Below, piece after piece: positions 1 through 6,412 of a stretch of DNA of 11,860 nucleotides. The stretch comes from UBA1431 sp049324235. GTDB taxonomy: Bacteria; Bacillota; Clostridia; Christensenellales; UBA1431. The notes under the pieces were generated by a model that ran no database searches, was not told the DNA's origin, and was given only the letters and a program-made list of their open reading frames with translations. Position 1 is the first letter of the stretch, and the number at the start of each line of letters is the position of its first letter. The stretch lies in assembly GCA_049324235.1 (NCBI GenBank), contig JBMOLJ010000055.1:1-11860 (forward strand), read 5' to 3'. The position numbers were made by a program, and so were the translations under genes.

Positions 1-2
1 GC

Positions 3-326
3 ACCTTCCTGATAATCATTATCGTTATTGTGGCGCTGATCATTATTGCGGCTGTCGTCCTCATTGTTCTGTCGTTGCAGGAGAGGAAGGCACAAAGACT
101 TGCAGCCGCGAATCCGCCGGTAATCCATGGGGAAGAGGTGCGGGAGAGCGCCACCGAAGAACCCGTTGAGAACGAGGAAGTATCGTTTATCCCGCCTGAT
201 ATTGTTGATACGGAAACCGTACCGGAACTGAAAGTGGAAGCGGATAACGCGCCCGAGGCTTCCGGGGCGCAACCTGAGCCGGATAAAGGGAAAAAGATAG
301 ACGATATTGAAAACCCCGTTGAATAG
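3..326 (+). CDS. C-terminal part of a membrane-anchored protein with an acidic tail (partial, 5' end outside window)
   Basis: An open frame runs from the left edge to the TAG at 324-326, leaving 107 visible residues. About the first 24 are almost entirely I, L, V and A, which is a clear membrane-spanning helix. A short basic stretch (QERKAQR) follows, then a tail of about 70 residues rich in E, D and P with no recognisable domain. A GTG at position 30 could be read as a start, but it lies inside the hydrophobic helix, has no ribosome binding site, and the frame stays open upstream of it. The gene therefore almost certainly begins outside the window. The basic residues just after the helix suggest by the positive-inside rule that the tail is cytoplasmic, but without the N-terminus the topology is a guess. 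A terminator follows directly. The function is not recognised. Confidence 0.7.
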   Translation, partial: TFLIIIIVIVALIIIAAVVLIVLSLQERKAQRLAAANPPVIHGEEVRESATEEPVENEEVSFIPPDIVDTETVPELKVEADNAPEASGAQPEPDKGKKIDDIENPVE

Positions 327-333
327 GAATTTG

Positions 334-372
334 AAAAGAACTGCCTGCAGGAGCGCGCAGGCAGTTCTTTTT
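334..372 (+). terminator. Rho-independent terminator of the first (partial) gene
   Basis: An 11-bp perfect stem (GAACTGCCTGC at 338-348 with GCAGGCAGTTC at 357-367) encloses an 8-base loop and is followed by TTTTT. Four A residues before the stem extend the pairing and may let it work in both directions. It begins 8 bases after the stop codon at 326 and isolates this gene from the DUF2461 unit. Confidence 0.92.
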
Positions 373-429
373 ATAGCGTAATAGCACGCGGGCTTGCAGG
401 AGGCTGCGGGGGGCTTGGACTATTTTAGC

Positions 430-458
430 TTGAAACGAGTCCGATAAACACGTATAAT
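430..458 (+). promoter_or_regulatory. Sigma-A-type promoter for the DUF2461-transketolase unit
   Basis: TTGAAA at 430-435 and a perfect TATAAT at 453-458 are separated by 17 bases, close to the ideal housekeeping promoter. The predicted transcript starts near 465, giving a leader of about 25 bases before the TTG start at 491. It lies between the terminator at 334-372 and the next gene, as expected for a new transcription unit. Confidence 0.85.
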
Positions 459-490
459 GTTCCCGAGAATAGAGTTTAGGAAGATGCGCG

Positions 491-1177
491 TTGGAACAGG
501 CATTCAAGGGCTTTTCACCCCAAACGGCCGAATTCTTTTTACAGCTTGCCGTGAATAACAATAAGGCCTTTTTTAACGCGCACAGGGCTGTTTTTCAGGA
601 GTTCGTGCTGGAGCCGCTTATAGCGCTTGCACGCGATCTCGGGTCTCTGATGCACTCCATTGACCCTGAGTTTGAAACGCGGCCCGTGCAGGGCAAGGCG
701 CTTGCGCGGCTGCGCAGGGATACGCGGTTTACCAAGGATAAAGCGCCGTACAGGGACAACCTGTGGCTGGGGTACCGCCGCCCGTATGAGGGGAATGCGG
801 AATGCCTGGGCTTTTATTTTGATATATCCGCGTTTGGCGTATCCTGGGGTATGGGGATGTATGCCCCATACCGCGCGCGTATGGACGAAATCCGAAGGAA
901 TATTCTGGCAAGACCCGGCGAATTTTCAGCGATGGTTATGCAGCCGTCTTTCACAGAGCGGTTCGTGCTGGAAGGGGAAGCCTACAAACGCCCGCTTGTG
1001 CCCACCGGCGATTCTGTGATTCTTGACTGGTGCAACCGCAAGTGCGTGGCCGCGGTGCATGACCAGCCGCTCGACGCCACGGCTTTTTCATCCAGGCTTG
1101 GCCGTGTGGTCGAGGCGGATTTTAAGGCGCTTGCGCCCATATACCGATTGCTTCGGGGCATGCCCCGATATGCATAA
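491..1177 (+). CDS. DUF2461 / TIGR02453 family protein of unknown function
   Basis: This 228-residue protein has the hallmarks of the DUF2461 family. Near the N-terminus is a 'GFSP.T..FF..L..NNNK.FF.AH' segment (residues 7-31). A basic conserved block follows (LRRDTRFTKDKAPYRDNLW, residues 74-92), then an aromatic strand (FYFDISAFG, 108-116). Its length is normal for the family. No biochemical role is established for the family, and no catalytic site can be assigned from the sequence. There is no signal peptide or membrane segment, so it should be cytoplasmic. The start is TTG at 491, chosen because AGGAAG (478-483) lies 7 bases upstream. The nearby ATG at 484 is in another frame. A consensus promoter precedes it. 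Transketolase follows after 45 bases with no T-tailed terminator, so the two may be cotranscribed, although their functions are not obviously linked. Confidence 0.88.
   Translation: MEQAFKGFSPQTAEFFLQLAVNNNKAFFNAHRAVFQEFVLEPLIALARDLGSLMHSIDPEFETRPVQGKALARLRRDTRFTKDKAPYRDNLWLGYRRPYEGNAECLGFYFDISAFGVSWGMGMYAPYRARMDEIRRNILARPGEFSAMVMQPSFTERFVLEGEAYKRPLVPTGDSVILDWCNRKCVAAVHDQPLDATAFSSRLGRVVEADFKALAPIYRLLRGMPRYA
1153..1168. repeat. 16-bp perfect palindrome at the end of the DUF2461 gene
   Basis: TCGGGGCATGCCCCGA is self-complementary over all 16 bases and would form a GC-rich hairpin (6-bp stem, CATG loop) in RNA. It sits within the last codons of the DUF2461 gene, 9 bases before the end of its stop codon and about 54 bases before the transketolase start. 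It has no T run, so it is not a classical terminator. It might be an RNA processing or stability element, or a protein site. Confidence 0.45.
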
Positions 1178-1222
1178 AGAACTAACGATGTTACTTTTCA
1201 TAAGTATGAAGGAGGAACTGTC

Positions 1223-3205
1223 ATGAGCAAAGCTGATCAACTAACCGTCAACTCCATCCGCATTCTTTCAGCTGAAGCAATTCAAAAAGCTAAATCGGGG
1301 CATCCCGGGCTGCCGCTGGGTGCCGCCGCTATGGCGTATGCGCTGTGGTCTCGCGAACATAAGCACAATCCGAAGAACCCCGACTGGGCCAACCGCGACC
1401 GTTTTGTACTGTCGGCAGGCCACGGCTCGATGCTGATGTATTCGCTGCTGCACCTGTTCGGATACGGTGTGACCATCGAGGATATCAAACAGTTCAGGCA
1501 GTGGGGATCGAAGACCCCCGGACACCCCGAGTTCGGTCACACGGTGGGCGTTGAGACGACCACAGGACCGCTGGGTCAGGGAATCGCCATGGCAGTGGGT
1601 ATGGCAATGGCTGAAGCGCGCCTTGGCGCGGTCTTCAATAAGCCTGGCTATCCGGTTGTCGACCATTATACCTACGCGCTGGCAGGCGACGGCTGCATGA
1701 TGGAAGGCGCCGCTTCCGAAGCCTGCTCCATAGCCGGAAACCTTAAGCTCGGCAAACTTATCGTGCTGTACGACAAGAACGACATCACCATCGAAGGCAG
1801 CACCGACATCACCTTTACCGAGGATGTGGGTAAGCGCTTTGAAGCGTACGGCTGGCAGGTGCTCAATGTGGAAGACGGCTACAATGTCGACGCGATTGCC
1901 GCTGCCGTTGCCGAGGCGAAAGCCACCCTGGACAAGCCCTCGCTCATCGTCATCAAGACCGAGATCGGCTACGGCTGCGCCGCGAAACAGGGCAAGGCCT
2001 CCGCGCACGGCGAGCCATTAGGACCCGAGAACCTCGCCGCAACCAAGGAATTCTTTGGCTGGCCGGCTGACAAGGAATTCTACGTACCGCAGGAAGTGTA
2101 CGACCATATGGCACAGCTCCAGACCAGGTTCTCCAAATTTGAGGACGACTGGAACGAACTGTTCGCCGCCTACTGCAAAGAGTATCCCGATATGGCCGCG
2201 AAATGGAATGCCTGGTTCTCCAGGGACGTGGACGCATCCATATTTGACGACGCGTACTATACGTTTGAAGATAAGAAGGACGCCACACGCAACTCCTCGG
2301 GCATCGTATTGAACCGTCTGGCGGAAAAGATCCCCAACTTCTTCGGCGGCTCGGCCGACCTTGCGCCCTCCAACAAGACCGCGATCAAGGGCGCCGGCGA
2401 CTTCTCGGCCGATGATTACACCGGCGGAAACATCCACTTCGGCGTACGCGAGTTTGCGATGGCGTGTATTGCAAACGGCATATACCTGCACGGCGGCCTG
2501 CGCCCGTATGTGGCGACGTTCTTCGTGTTCAGCGACTATGTCAAGCCTGCCTACAGGCTTTCGGCGCTGATGGGTCTGCCGGTCATTAATATCATGACGC
2601 ACGACAGCATCGGCGTCGGCGAGGACGGCCCCACGCACGAGCCTATCGAGCAGCTTGCTTCGATGCGCTCCATCCCCAATTCGGTCGTGTTCCGCCCGGC
2701 GGACCCCAAGGAAACCGCCGCCGCTTACCAGTACGCGCTTACCGCAGCAAAAGGGCCGGTATGCCTCGTGCTTACCCGCCAGAACCTGCCGCTGTATGCA
2801 GAGACCGGCGCTGAGGCCATGAAGGGCGGCTACATCCTGGCGGATTCCGATAAGCAGGTTCCCGATGCCATCCTAATCGCCTCCGGTTCGGAAGTGGAGC
2901 AGGCATACGGTGCGAAGGCCGTGCTGAAGGAAAAGGGAATCGACGTGCGCGTGGTTTCCATGCCGAGCATGGAACTGTTTGACCAGCAGAGCGCCGAGTA
3001 CAAGGAAAAGGTCCTGCCCGCAGCCGTGCGGAAGCGTGTTGCCGTTGAGGCCGGCTCCTCCTTCGGCTGGCATAAGTATGTCGGCCTGGACGGCGCAATC
3101 GTGAGCATCGACCACTTCGGAGCCTCGGCCCCGGCTGCTGTCCTCTTCAAGGAGTTCGGCTTCACGGTCGAAAACGTTGTGGAAACCACGATGAAGCTGT
3201 TCTAA
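1223..3205 (+). CDS. tkt: Transketolase, full-length
   Basis: Transketolase moves two-carbon ketol units between sugar phosphates (xylulose-5-P to ribose-5-P or erythrose-4-P) in the non-oxidative pentose phosphate pathway. It uses thiamine diphosphate and a divalent metal in the cytoplasm. The protein has 660 residues, the usual length of the single-chain enzyme rather than the split two-subunit form found in many clostridia. Visible landmarks are H27 (SGHPG), H67 (SAGHGS), H101 (PGHPE), TGPLGQG (114-120), the ThDP motif GDG (155-157) ending in N186 (DKND), and H262. The pyrimidine domain holds GGSADL (375-380), E410 in HFGVRE, which is the expected cofactor-activating glutamate, and H472 (EDGPTHEP). 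A C-terminal domain occupies roughly residues 540-650. The ATG at 1223 has AAGGAGG 7 bases upstream. The gene is probably cotranscribed with the DUF2461 gene and ends at a strong terminator. No other pentose phosphate gene is adjacent. Confidence 0.97.
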   Translation: MSKADQLTVNSIRILSAEAIQKAKSGHPGLPLGAAAMAYALWSREHKHNPKNPDWANRDRFVLSAGHGSMLMYSLLHLFGYGVTIEDIKQFRQWGSKTPGHPEFGHTVGVETTTGPLGQGIAMAVGMAMAEARLGAVFNKPGYPVVDHYTYALAGDGCMMEGAASEACSIAGNLKLGKLIVLYDKNDITIEGSTDITFTEDVGKRFEAYGWQVLNVEDGYNVDAIAAAVAEAKATLDKPSLIVIKTEIGYGCAAKQGKASAHGEPLGPENLAATKEFFGWPADKEFYVPQEVYDHMAQLQTRFSKFEDDWNELFAAYCKEYPDMAAKWNAWFSRDVDASIFDDAYYTFEDKKDATRNSSGIVLNRLAEKIPNFFGGSADLAPSNKTAIKGAGDFSADDYTGGNIHFGVREFAMACIANGIYLHGGLRPYVATFFVFSDYVKPAYRLSALMGLPVINIMTHDSIGVGEDGPTHEPIEQLASMRSIPNSVVFRPADPKETAAAYQYALTAAKGPVCLVLTRQNLPLYAETGAEAMKGGYILADSDKQVPDAILIASGSEVEQAYGAKAVLKEKGIDVRVVSMPSMELFDQQSAEYKEKVLPAAVRKRVAVEAGSSFGWHKYVGLDGAIVSIDHFGASAPAAVLFKEFGFTVENVVETTMKLF

Positions 3206-3220
3206 GACGTACGCATCTTC

Positions 3221-3252
3221 AAAAGCCGCCTGCAATAGCAGGCGGCTTTTTT
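3221..3252 (+). terminator. Rho-independent terminator after transketolase
   Basis: AAAAGCCGCCTGC (3221-3233) pairs perfectly with GCAGGCGGCTTTT (3238-3250) around an AATA loop, and the T run continues to 3252. It starts 15 bases after the transketolase stop. The A-rich left arm could also terminate transcripts from the opposite direction. Confidence 0.95.
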
Positions 3253-3277
3253 GCAGGACGTGTAGAACGCATACGAT

Positions 3278-3307
3278 TTGCGGAGAGTTCAATTACTGTG
3301 TTACAAT
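3278..3307 (+). promoter_or_regulatory. Probable extended -10 promoter for the kinase-lipoprotein unit
   Basis: TACAAT at 3302-3307 is preceded by TG at 3299-3300, giving an extended -10 (TGtTACAAT). A weak -35 (TTGCGG, 3278-3283) lies 18 bases upstream. A second possible -10, TATAAA at 3312-3317, pairs with TTCAAT at 3288-3293 at the same spacing. The site lies between the transketolase terminator and the kinase start. It is an additional argument against an ATG start at 3325, which would leave almost no leader. Confidence 0.6.
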
Positions 3308-3360
3308 AAGCTATAAATGTATTTATGTTTTTTTCGTTTGCAATAGGAGGGAGACAGCTT

Positions 3361-4194
3361 TTGGAGGAATTTGAAGTCGAACTGGTCGGCAAAATCGGGT
3401 CTATGGCGCTGATATGCAAGCAGGACAACGATATCGACTATAATATTTTCAGGCGTTTGAGCGCGCAGCTCAAACCGGGCATGATCTGGGTAAGTTCAGG
3501 CGCGACGGAGATCGGGCGCCTGGATTTTATGAAGCGCAACGGCGGAATGGAACTCACAGGCGACATCGAGATGATAAAGGCGGACTACGCCGCGCAGGGC
3601 CAATCTATCCTGATGGAAACGTACCGCCGCTTTATCCCGCATGAATACTCGGTGCGGCAGGTGCTGGTCGAGCATCAGCATTTCAACAGCCCTGACAAGC
3701 GCGAACATATCCGCAACATCCTGCTGCGTGCGACCAAGCAGCGGGCTATCCCCATCGTCAACTACAACGATCCGGTGAGCAGCGAGGAGAACCGCAAGCT
3801 CGAACTGGACACGCTGCGTTCTAACGGCGGCGACGAGGTGGTCGAGTGCATCGATAACGACGAGACAGCGGCCGTCATCGCAGAACTGGTGAACGCGCGC
3901 CTGCTGCTGATCCTGACCAGTGTGGACGGTATATACAGTGACCCCTCCGACCCCAAAACGCTGGTGCGTGAGGTGACGGGGAGCGACCCGGATGAACTGG
4001 AAAGCGAGATAAAAAAGCTGCAGGCATGCTGCAACGGCTCGAGCCGCAAAGGCGCGGGCGGTGCGCGCGCCAAGCTTGAATATATCACTCCGGCGGCAAA
4101 AAACGGTACGACGGTCATCATAGGGAATGCGCGTTATGCCATCGACGATCTGGTATCGGGGAAGGTGCCTCATACAAGAATCGGAATCCGCTGA
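3361..4194 (+). CDS. Amino-acid kinase family protein, glutamate 5-kinase-like
   Basis: This is a 277-residue member of the amino-acid kinase fold, closest by eye to ProB, which phosphorylates L-glutamate in the first step of proline synthesis. Landmarks in order are K11 in KIGS (phosphate-binding start), VSSGA (44-48), NYND (134-137), IDNDETA (164-170), LLILTSVDGIY (182-192) and GAGGARAKL (231-239), matching ProB's GTGGM-x-TK nucleotide loop with changes. There is no C-terminal PUA domain, and no proA (the usual partner) is nearby. The start is taken as TTG 3361 because AGGAGGGAG (3345-3353) is just upstream. An in-frame ATG at 3325 has no ribosome binding site and would put that Shine-Dalgarno sequence inside the coding region. 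The gene is probably first in a transcription unit, with a lipoprotein gene 33 bases downstream. The family assignment is firm; glutamate as the substrate is an inference, and another small carboxylate is possible. Confidence 0.8.
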   Translation: MEEFEVELVGKIGSMALICKQDNDIDYNIFRRLSAQLKPGMIWVSSGATEIGRLDFMKRNGGMELTGDIEMIKADYAAQGQSILMETYRRFIPHEYSVRQVLVEHQHFNSPDKREHIRNILLRATKQRAIPIVNYNDPVSSEENRKLELDTLRSNGGDEVVECIDNDETAAVIAELVNARLLLILTSVDGIYSDPSDPKTLVREVTGSDPDELESEIKKLQACCNGSSRKGAGGARAKLEYITPAAKNGTTVIIGNARYAIDDLVSGKVPHTRIGIR

Positions 4195-4227
4195 GGCGGA
4201 CAGGATTTGAAGAGGGAGGATGTTAAG

Positions 4228-5154
4228 GTGAGGAAAAAACAGGTTTGGGCAATATTGCTCGTTTGCATGCTGCTGACGTTCTCGCTGACGGCTTGCAACA
4301 ATGGCGGTAAAGCTGACGTTACGAAGCTTGACCCGAACGTTCTGTACAAAGAATTTGTGCAGAAGTATAAAGCTGCAAACAGTGGAGTTACGGAAATCAG
4401 TTTTGTTTTGGATGCGTCAGCAACCGTTGAATCCAACAAAACACAGCGTGTTTTTGTGGATTTGAATGTGTTGGATCATGCTATTAATGAACCTATTCAC
4501 AAAGAAAAAGCAAACATAAAAATGACGTCGGATACGAATGGACAAAAGCAATCCCTTGATATGCAAATGTATGTAATCGAAGAAAACGGACAGCTTAAAG
4601 CTTATTATGATACGGCTACGTCTTCTGCGGCAAACAAAGAAATGATGGAATACTTTGCAATACAAAACGGGCAAACATTAGGGTCAATAAAAGAATTAGA
4701 AGACCAAGCCAACAAAGTGTTTGATTATCTGACCAATCCCAGAATCATCGGTGCGGAAGCGGTCAACGGGAAGGAAACCATTCATATGCAGGCGCAGGTG
4801 GATGTTTCCAGGATTACAAACGAGGCTTTGGCTTCATCTAAGGAGAGCATGACGGCGGAGCAGCTTGCGTCGGTCAGGCTTATGGTAAGGATGCTCGGCG
4901 ATGTCCAACTGGATATCTGGATGGACGCGGCAACCCATGATCCCGTGAAAGTCGAGCTTGACCTTGGAGACCAGCTCAATAGTCTCATGGAGATACTTAT
5001 GCCCATCATACAAAGCCAGACCGAGGATACCGGCGCCAATATGAACGTCAGCAGGATCGCATTAAAGCTCACGATTACCGATTTCAACACCGTGCAGGAC
5101 TTCCACGTTCCAGTGGGCCTGAAGGCGACTAAGGGGACAAAAGCCCAGTCATAA
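4228..5154 (+). CDS. Lipoprotein, possibly DUF6612/LolA-like fold (first of a similar pair)
   Basis: The 308-residue protein starts with a basic MRKK, a hydrophobic core and the lipobox L20-T-A-C23, so it should be lipid-anchored on the outer face of the membrane. The mature part is a series of alternating strands with features seen in clostridial DUF6612-like lipoproteins: a 'GAEAVNGKETIHMQAQVDV' region, 'LDIWMDAATHDPVKVELDL' and a terminal 'ALKLTITDFN' strand. The domain name is inference by eye. Its role is unknown, but lipid or peptide binding would fit such folds. The start is GTG 4228, with GGGAGGA (4214-4220) 7 bases upstream. A TTG at 4207 in frame lacks a ribosome binding site and would put a charged stretch before the signal peptide. 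No terminator separates it from the kinase gene, so cotranscription is likely. The interior (about 4320-4740) is markedly AT-richer than its surroundings. Confidence 0.85.
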   Translation: MRKKQVWAILLVCMLLTFSLTACNNGGKADVTKLDPNVLYKEFVQKYKAANSGVTEISFVLDASATVESNKTQRVFVDLNVLDHAINEPIHKEKANIKMTSDTNGQKQSLDMQMYVIEENGQLKAYYDTATSSAANKEMMEYFAIQNGQTLGSIKELEDQANKVFDYLTNPRIIGAEAVNGKETIHMQAQVDVSRITNEALASSKESMTAEQLASVRLMVRMLGDVQLDIWMDAATHDPVKVELDLGDQLNSLMEILMPIIQSQTEDTGANMNVSRIALKLTITDFNTVQDFHVPVGLKATKGTKAQS

Positions 5155-5188
5155 GCCGGTGATGGCCCATAAGTAAATATTTTTATAG

Positions 5189-5217
5189 AAAAGGCCGCAT
5201 GCAAATGCGGCCTTTTT
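5189..5217 (+). terminator. Rho-independent terminator after the first lipoprotein gene
   Basis: AAAAGGCCGCAT (5189-5200) pairs with ATGCGGCCTTTT (5205-5216) across a GCAA tetraloop and is followed by further T. It ends the kinase-lipoprotein unit and implies that the second lipoprotein gene has its own promoter. Confidence 0.93.
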
Positions 5218-5313
5218 ATGTAGAATTGGCCCGTTCGATGCATAAACGCGGGCAATTAACATATTGTGAAATGAAGGCGCAAAACGCAGGTGGACAAGGG
5301 GGATGTAGGGCGA

Positions 5314-6336
5314 ATGAAAAAGAGCATGGCAATTCCGGCCTGCTGCTTTTTGCTTTCTTTGCTGCTGACCGGGTGCATGGGGGGCGTCCAGCCTGAGGGC
5401 AAGACCATAAACGACATGGTTATACCGTCGGCGGCGGTAACGGCATCCGGCGGGAATGCCGGCGTACAGGCCACGGCAAGCAGCGATGCAGGTTCAAAGG
5501 AAACTCCTGCCATTACCGGCGCGAATGCGGAAGAAAACGCTATGCTGGCGGTGTTCAATTCCTATTCCGCTCCAAATAATTGCCAGCTGGACATCACGAT
5601 TGCGCTGGATGAGACTTTTACCCGGGGCCGGAATGCGGTTGTGGTTCCTTTGAAGCTGGAGGGAACGATTAAATCGGTTTTAAGCCCGCTCGTAAAAATG
5701 AGCGTAAAGGTATCCAGCAATTCCAGCTTTGATACGCAGGATATGAATTTTACGGCGGAGTGGTATATGGAACAGACAATAAAACGATGGATCACGTACA
5801 GCAACGAATCCGGGAAATGGGTCAGGACCGTTCAAAGCGTGGATAAGACTCCGGCGGTTAAAATAACGAAAACGGATTGGGAAGCGTTCGCATCTTCCGT
5901 TAAGAATGCGAAACAGGCGGGAATAGAGGAGGTTGACGGCGTGCGTACGGCGAAGATGGAAGCGTCCGTAAAGGCGGAGCTGGTCAATAGACTGTTCGGA
6001 GCACAGCTGTGCTACGTTGTCCCCGGTATGCAGGCGGCCCCAAAGAAGGAAAAAGCCTCGGATAAAAGCGTGCCGGTAGCGATCTGGATCAGTGAGAAAA
6101 GCGAAATATGCAAGATGCAGTTCAACACGGGAGAAGCCTGGAAGAAGCTGGTGGCAGACTCGTTTTCCGCTCGATCCACCGATGATTTGAACGTATCCGT
6201 TCAGAACGTAAGCATCATCGTTACGGTAACGAAGCTCAACAAGCTCGAAGAGTTTGAAATGCCTGTGGAGACCCAGACTCCGGCGGTTACTCCCGCCCCA
6301 ACCGGTACCACAGCAAAAACGCCCGCAAAAACGTAA
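5314..6336 (+). CDS. Lipoprotein similar in layout to the preceding one
   Basis: The 340-residue protein has a short signal peptide, MKKSMAIPACCFLLSLLLTGC, with lipobox L18-T-G-C21, so it is predicted to be lipidated and surface-exposed. Residues of about 22-75 form a low-complexity linker rich in A, S, T and G. A strand-rich domain follows, then a P/T/A/K tail. Three segments align by eye with the upstream lipoprotein in the same order: 'GIEEVDGVRTAKMEASV', 'VPVAIWISEKSEICKMQFN' and 'NVSIIVTVTKLNKLEEFEMPV'. The two are therefore probably paralogues of one fold. ATG 5314 was chosen over the in-frame GTG at 5290 because it opens directly on the signal peptide and AAGGGGGA (5296-5303) precedes it by 10 bases. 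Only a weak promoter candidate is visible (TTCGAT 5234-5239, TAACAT 5257-5262). The function is unknown. Confidence 0.85.
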   Translation: MKKSMAIPACCFLLSLLLTGCMGGVQPEGKTINDMVIPSAAVTASGGNAGVQATASSDAGSKETPAITGANAEENAMLAVFNSYSAPNNCQLDITIALDETFTRGRNAVVVPLKLEGTIKSVLSPLVKMSVKVSSNSSFDTQDMNFTAEWYMEQTIKRWITYSNESGKWVRTVQSVDKTPAVKITKTDWEAFASSVKNAKQAGIEEVDGVRTAKMEASVKAELVNRLFGAQLCYVVPGMQAAPKKEKASDKSVPVAIWISEKSEICKMQFNTGEAWKKLVADSFSARSTDDLNVSVQNVSIIVTVTKLNKLEEFEMPVETQTPAVTPAPTGTTAKTPAKT

Positions 6337-6369
6337 AGCAAACGGATGCTTGATAAGGGTTTTCCGGTT

Positions 6370-6406
6370 AACCAAAAGACCCGGCATGGCCGGGTCTTTT
6401 GGTTTT
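6370..6406. terminator. Bidirectional terminator between convergent lipoprotein and PFOR genes
   Basis: A 16-bp perfect stem (AACCAAAAGACCCGGC at 6370-6385 with its complement at 6389-6404) closes on a 3-base loop and carries T-rich sequence in the right arm. The left arm is A-rich, so the minus-strand transcript also ends in U-rich sequence. It lies 33 bases after the lipoprotein stop and 6 bases beyond the PFOR stop, as expected for a shared terminator. Confidence 0.92.
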
Positions 6407-6412
6407 GTATAC

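Noticed and set aside
187..561. 124-codon minus-strand open frame across the first intergenic region
   Set aside because: It runs through the terminator at 334-372 and the promoter at 430-458 and overlaps the starts of plus-strand genes. It has no recognisable protein features.
1268..2638. Long minus-strand open frames opposite transketolase (1268-2008 and 2018-2638)
   Set aside because: They are mirror images of the transketolase coding sequence, have no ribosome binding sites and no recognisable domains.
3496..4173. 225-codon minus-strand open frame opposite the kinase gene
   Set aside because: The plus-strand kinase has clear family motifs, and the antisense translation shows nothing recognisable.
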